Below, piece after piece: positions 60,403 to 64,000 of a stretch of DNA of 64,000 nucleotides. The stretch's first letter is position 1, and every line of letters begins with the position of its first letter. A program made the translations under genes and the position numbers. The notes beneath the pieces are model-generated. The model did not search any database. It was not told the origin of the DNA and saw only the letters and a list, made by a program, of their open reading frames with translations. The DNA lies in the NCBI GenBank assembly GCA_014529385.2, contig CM043944.1:80814384-80878383 (forward strand), in the 5' to 3' direction. The DNA is from Adiantum capillus-veneris (taxonomy: Eukaryota; Streptophyta; Polypodiopsida; Polypodiales; Pteridaceae).

Positions 60403-61550
60403 GGAATAGAAATTGGCTTACAATCAGCCATACCATACTTTGACAACATGTCCAAATCATACTGTCTCTGTGATAGCCATACACCCTCTGGAGTCCTGAT
60501 CACCTCAATGCCAAGAAAGTAGCTCAACTCGCCTAAATCTTTCATTTCAAACTCCTGTTTGAGAAGACCCTTCACATGGTCAATCTCCATAGCATTGTCA
60601 CCAACAATAATAAGGTCATCTACATATATGGTAATGACCACAATCCCCATATCACTCTCACGTACATAGAGTGAATGATCAGCATGAGCTCTCCTAAAAC
60701 CAATATTGACAAGATACTTGGCAATCCTGTCATACCATGCTCTAGAGCCCTGCTTCAAACCATACAAAGATTTGAGAAGTCTGCATACATAATTTGGGTA
60801 ACCTGGATCGACATAACCAGGTGGCTGATCCATATAAACTTCCTCTTGCAACTCACCATTCAAGAAGGCATTCTTTACATCCATTTGATGCATAATCCAT
60901 CCTCTAGATGCATCCACTGCTATGAAAGCTCTCACAGTCGTCATCTTTGCCACTGGAGCAAAGGTCTCCTCATAGTCTATGCCATACGTCTGTGCATAAA
61001 CCTTTGCGACCAGCCTTGCCTTGTGACGCTCAATGTTACCATCAGCCTTATGCTTGGTTTTATACACCCATTTATAGCCAATAGCTTTCTTGCCACTTGG
61101 CAATGGCACCAACTCCCATGTGTCGTTTGCTTCCAATGCAACCATCTCTTCATTCATTGCATCATCCCAATGCACATTTCCAACTGCATCCTCAAAACAT
61201 GTGGGCTCCACATCCTGTATCACCTTAGCCATGTAGTCTTGGTGATGCACTAGATACCCATCATAAGTCAATTTCTGAACTGGATTTCTGACTCTATTAG
61301 ATCTGCGCGGTCCTGGGTCACTCCTTTGCCCTCTAGCATCTTCTTGTACTTTCCTTACACCAGGTGTCCTGACAGCCGAAATTCCAAATTCCTCATCAAG
61401 ACTTTGTTCAGAACCATCTGAATCCATGTCTACATGTGAAAAACCTGATGATGCATCAGCCATAAAGGGAGGTTCATCAACCTTTTCCTTTCCTTTTAGT
61501 GATACATTCCCTGTACCTGTTGGTGGAGTAACTGCGTACGTAGTCTACCA
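60393..61550 (-). pseudogene. Copia reverse transcriptase
   Basis: WDDAMNEEMVALEANDTWEL, KAIGYKWVYKTKHKADGNIE, YAQTYGIDYEETFAPVAKMT, HQMDVKNAFLNGELQEEVYM, SLYGLKQGSRAWYDRI and VVITIYVDDLIIVGD (active site YVDD). All RT motifs are intact in a 356-codon frame. The upstream link to integrase (about 61.53-61.56 kb) is out of frame by one base. The downstream end reads PISIPWM and stops because one T is missing before the RNase H part. Confidence 0.92.
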
Positions 61551-62071
61551 TTCCATGGTTTCTCAACAGAGCCACGAGAAGAGGACTCTTGTGGTCCACT
61601 CAAAACCTGTGACTGTGGCCTCACATTTTGTACAACCACATCATCTTTTACATCAGCCCCAATAGTGCCATGTTCATTATTGTACCAGCTGCTCATCTCA
61701 TCAAAGACTACATCTCTGCTCACTCGTAATTCTCGTGTAGTAGGATTGTAGCACCTGTACCCCTTTTGTTCAAGGGAATATCCCACAAGAATACATTTCT
61801 CTGCTTTAGGATCCAATTTCCTACGCAACTCATCTGGTACATGCACGTAGGCTATGCAGCCAAACACTTTCAAGTGTGCCAAATCAGGCTTTGTACCTGT
61901 AAACTTTTCCTCAGGTGTTACATCATGCACCACAGCTGTAGGTGTCCTGTTTATAATGTACACAGCTATATTTACGGCTTCAGCCCAGAAATGATGAGGC
62001 ATGTTCTTCTCATTCATCAATGCACGTGCAACCTCTGCAATGTGCCTGTTTTTCCTTTCTGCGACCCCATT
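61496..62071 (-). pseudogene. Copia integrase C-terminal part
   Basis: NGVAERKNRHIAEVARALMN, MPHHFWAEAVNIAVYIINRT, KVFGCIAYVHVPDELRRKLD, CILVGYSLEQKGYRCYNPTT and VSRDVVFDE, the conserved copia integrase tail. In frame with the gag-protease-integrase ORF upstream but separated from it by the TAG at 62072-62074. Confidence 0.9.
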
Positions 62072-63988
62072 CTATTGTGGAGTATATCTGCATGTAAACT
62101 GCCTGCGTATACCATGCATTCGCAGAAAAACTGAAAAATCATTGGAGAAGTACTCTCCCCCTCCATCTGACCTCAATGTCTTGATTTGCATATCTGTCTC
62201 CTTCTCAATCATGACTTTGAAGTCTTGAAAGTGACCAAACACTTCACTTTTGTTACGCATGAAGTAGACCCATACTTTCCTTGTATGGTCATCAATGAAA
62301 GAGACATAATACTTGCAACCATGTATACTTGCAGTATCGGTTGGACCCCAAATATCTGTGTGCACCACCTCAAGTGGCTTTTTACATACATTGCGCTCAT
62401 GTGGAAATGAGCCCTTTGACTGTTTTCCAAACTGGCATGCTGCACACACTTTATGCATACCATCCACCTTGAATTTGGGCAAACCTTTTACAATATGTTT
62501 TGATTGCATGCTGCGCAATCTCTGCTCATTGACATGGCCAATGCGTTTGTGCCAAATGTCAACATCAGCCACAACACCTATGCCCTGTGCAAATAATGCA
62601 GCTTTTACCTTAGGCATGTCTACATTCAGCGTAAACATTCCGCCCACACATTTGCCCTCTGTGATCAGCTTACAGCCATTCTGGAAATCTTCTACATAAC
62701 AGCCATTTGGATTAAAGCGAACCTGCAAACCCTGCTCAAACATTTGTCCAACAGAAACAAGATTCTTTGTAATGTTTGGGACATGAAGTACATCTGCTAA
62801 GTACTTTGATTTCCCACTCTTCGTATTTAGAGGTATGTCCCCTACATGAGCAATGGGGTGAGCTGTGTCATCTCCTGTCTGCACATAGCCTGACACATCT
62901 GGTTTGCGCATATCTCTAAACCACTCTCCACGAGACTTCATGTGATTAGAGGCACCTGAATCCACATACCAAACATCATCTTGGGTGGAATTCTCTGCAG
63001 TCATTGTATTCATTACATGTTGCATAACAAACATGCGCTCGTTTTTGCTATCATCTGCATCTCTGCTAGTAGATGCATAGTTTCCCTGTTCTCTCTTTCC
63101 ACTTGCTTTTCCCTTTGGACAGTCACGTGACATGTGACCTCTTTCACCACAAATCCAACATTCTCTGCTATCTGGAGTATGTTGCTGCCTGCTTGATCCT
63201 GCACCACGACCTCTTTGACTCCCCCTGCCTTGAGACTGGTTTCCCCTGCCACCTGTATTGTTTTGATTTGATTGACCTTCCAGAAATTGGTGCCTGCAAC
63301 CCCTTGGGCCTCGACCACAACCTCTACCTCTACCTCTGTTGGAGTTAGAATGGAAGGCCTGTTCAGAATTATTTCTGCCATGAGAAGAAGATGTGTCAAG
63401 GTTCTTCTCCTCAAGAATAAGCATAGAAATCAAATCTTGGAACACGGGGATGTCGTCTCTTGTATTCATGGAAGACCTAAAATGTACATACTCATCTCCT
63501 AGGCCATCCAAGCATGCACGGACAATGTCATCGTCTTCCACTGAGACTTTAATAGATCCAAGAGCCTCAATGATACTCTTGATCTTCAAGGCATAATCAT
63601 TGATTGAGAGGTTGTTCCTCTTAACCTGATTTAGCTCCGACTTTAGTTGAAGCTTCCTGGCCTTGGTGTTCACCTCGAACACTCTGCCTAAGTTTCTCCA
63701 TGCAATGGCGGGGGTTTCAGCATCCTGTAGATAGCCCATCATGCCATCTGTGATGCTCATAGAAAGCCAATACATCACTTTGCTCTGGCCTTGTTGCCAG
63801 TCCCTCAAAGCTTTCCTTTGTTCTGCTGTAGCATTTGCCTCGGGAATCTCTGGTTCCTTTTCATTGTCTCCTTCTACATAGTCCCAATAACCTTTTCCTT
63901 TTAGGAAATTTGTTATTCTGAACTTCCATGCAGGGTAGTTATTTTTCTCAAGCTTCTCAGTAACAATCTGACTGAAACCGTCAGACAT
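62072..63988 (-). pseudogene. Copia gag, protease and integrase core
   Basis: 638 codons from ATG at 63986-63988. Gag: EKLEKNNYPAWKFRITNFLK, KVMYWLSMSITDGMMGYLQD, YALKIKSIIEALGSI; then an Arg/Gly-rich stretch (RGRGRGCGRGPRGCR) and zinc knuckle CWICGERGHMSRDCP near residue 278. Protease: VWYVDSGASNHMKS near 342. Integrase: HKRIGHVNEQRLRSM and CAACQFGKQSKGSF zinc finger, VVHTDIWGPTDTASIHGCKY (Asp), LRSDGGGEYFSNDF (Asp). It ends TCRYTPQ-TAG, where plant copia normally has PQQNGVAER, so the stop replaces a Gln codon just before the catalytic Glu. Confidence 0.93.
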
Positions 63989-64000
63989 CTTGAAGCACTA

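Larger units (their letters stand above)
59350..64000 (-). mobile_element. Ty1/copia retrotransposon, 5' part beyond the window
   Basis: A minus-strand element inserted in the chromovirus pol. The 3' LTR is 59350-59668 and the PPT lies next to it. The pol order protease-integrase-RT-RNase H is diagnostic of copia. The gag start codon is at 63986-63988, 12 bases before the window edge, so the 5' LTR and the second target duplication are outside. Damage: one nonsense codon and two single-base frameshifts. Confidence 0.92.

Noticed and set aside
60675-62228. Plus-strand ORFs across the copia pol (up to 192 codons)
   Set aside because: Antisense shadows of the well-conserved minus-strand pol.

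Overview
The window is a stretch of plant nuclear DNA made almost entirely of mobile elements and tandem repeats. No intact ordinary host gene is visible. The plant assignment rests on Tat-type Ty3/gypsy elements with a second, archaeal-type RNase H before the integrase, a chromodomain-bearing chromovirus, a Ty1/copia element, plant-style primer-binding and polypurine sites, and plant HAD/NIF-like phosphatase pieces. The density of satellites, long GA/CA microsatellites and nested insertions suggests a very large genome (a fern, lycophyte or gymnosperm would fit). The species cannot be settled from the sequence.

Layout. 1-4.9 kb: an unidentified ORF end, CA, poly-C and GA microsatellites, and tandem tRNA-derived SINE-like copies. 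4.9-14.5 kb: an old minus-strand Tat-like gypsy element (element 1) with broken gag, protease, RT, RNase H and integrase. Its right LTR is swollen by GA microsatellites and its left LTR is truncated in one. 14.5-22.2 kb: an older minus-strand retroelement, with an LTR and PBS near 21.29 kb, encoding a decayed polyprotein with repeated YxDxxGxxY motifs and two retropepsin-like modules. 22.2-25.6 kb and 33.8-38.9 kb: a repeat family built on CCTATGG...CCATAGG palindromes. 25.6-33.75 kb: element 2, a younger Tat-like insertion with two 2.6 kb LTRs, a GTAC target duplication and an internal region lacking gag, protease and most of RT.

39.2-49.6 kb: the most interesting object, a 10.4 kb DNA transposon bounded by perfect 33-bp terminal inverted repeats. 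It carries two convergent genes. The plus-strand gene is transposase-like, in one reading frame with seven in-frame stops and no frameshift. The minus-strand gene has a basic N-terminus, a RING-like finger, an acidic region, a HAD/NIF phosphatase-like domain and a charged coiled coil. Each gene has one intron of about 1.56 kb (1,561 and 1,560 bp) filled with palindromic satellite DNA, much of it at a 21-bp period in the minus-strand gene. A four-copy 36-bp repeat lies between their 3' ends.

49.6-64 kb: non-coding DNA, then a minus-strand chromovirus 3' half (integrase, chromodomain, PPT, LTR), a plus-strand Tat-like gag/protease remnant, and a plus-strand chromovirus with gag, protease, RT and RNase H intact. 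That last element is interrupted in its integrase region by a minus-strand Ty1/copia element that runs off the right end of the window. The retroelement genes form standard gag-pol polyproteins and are all damaged or truncated except the 56.7-59.2 kb ORF.
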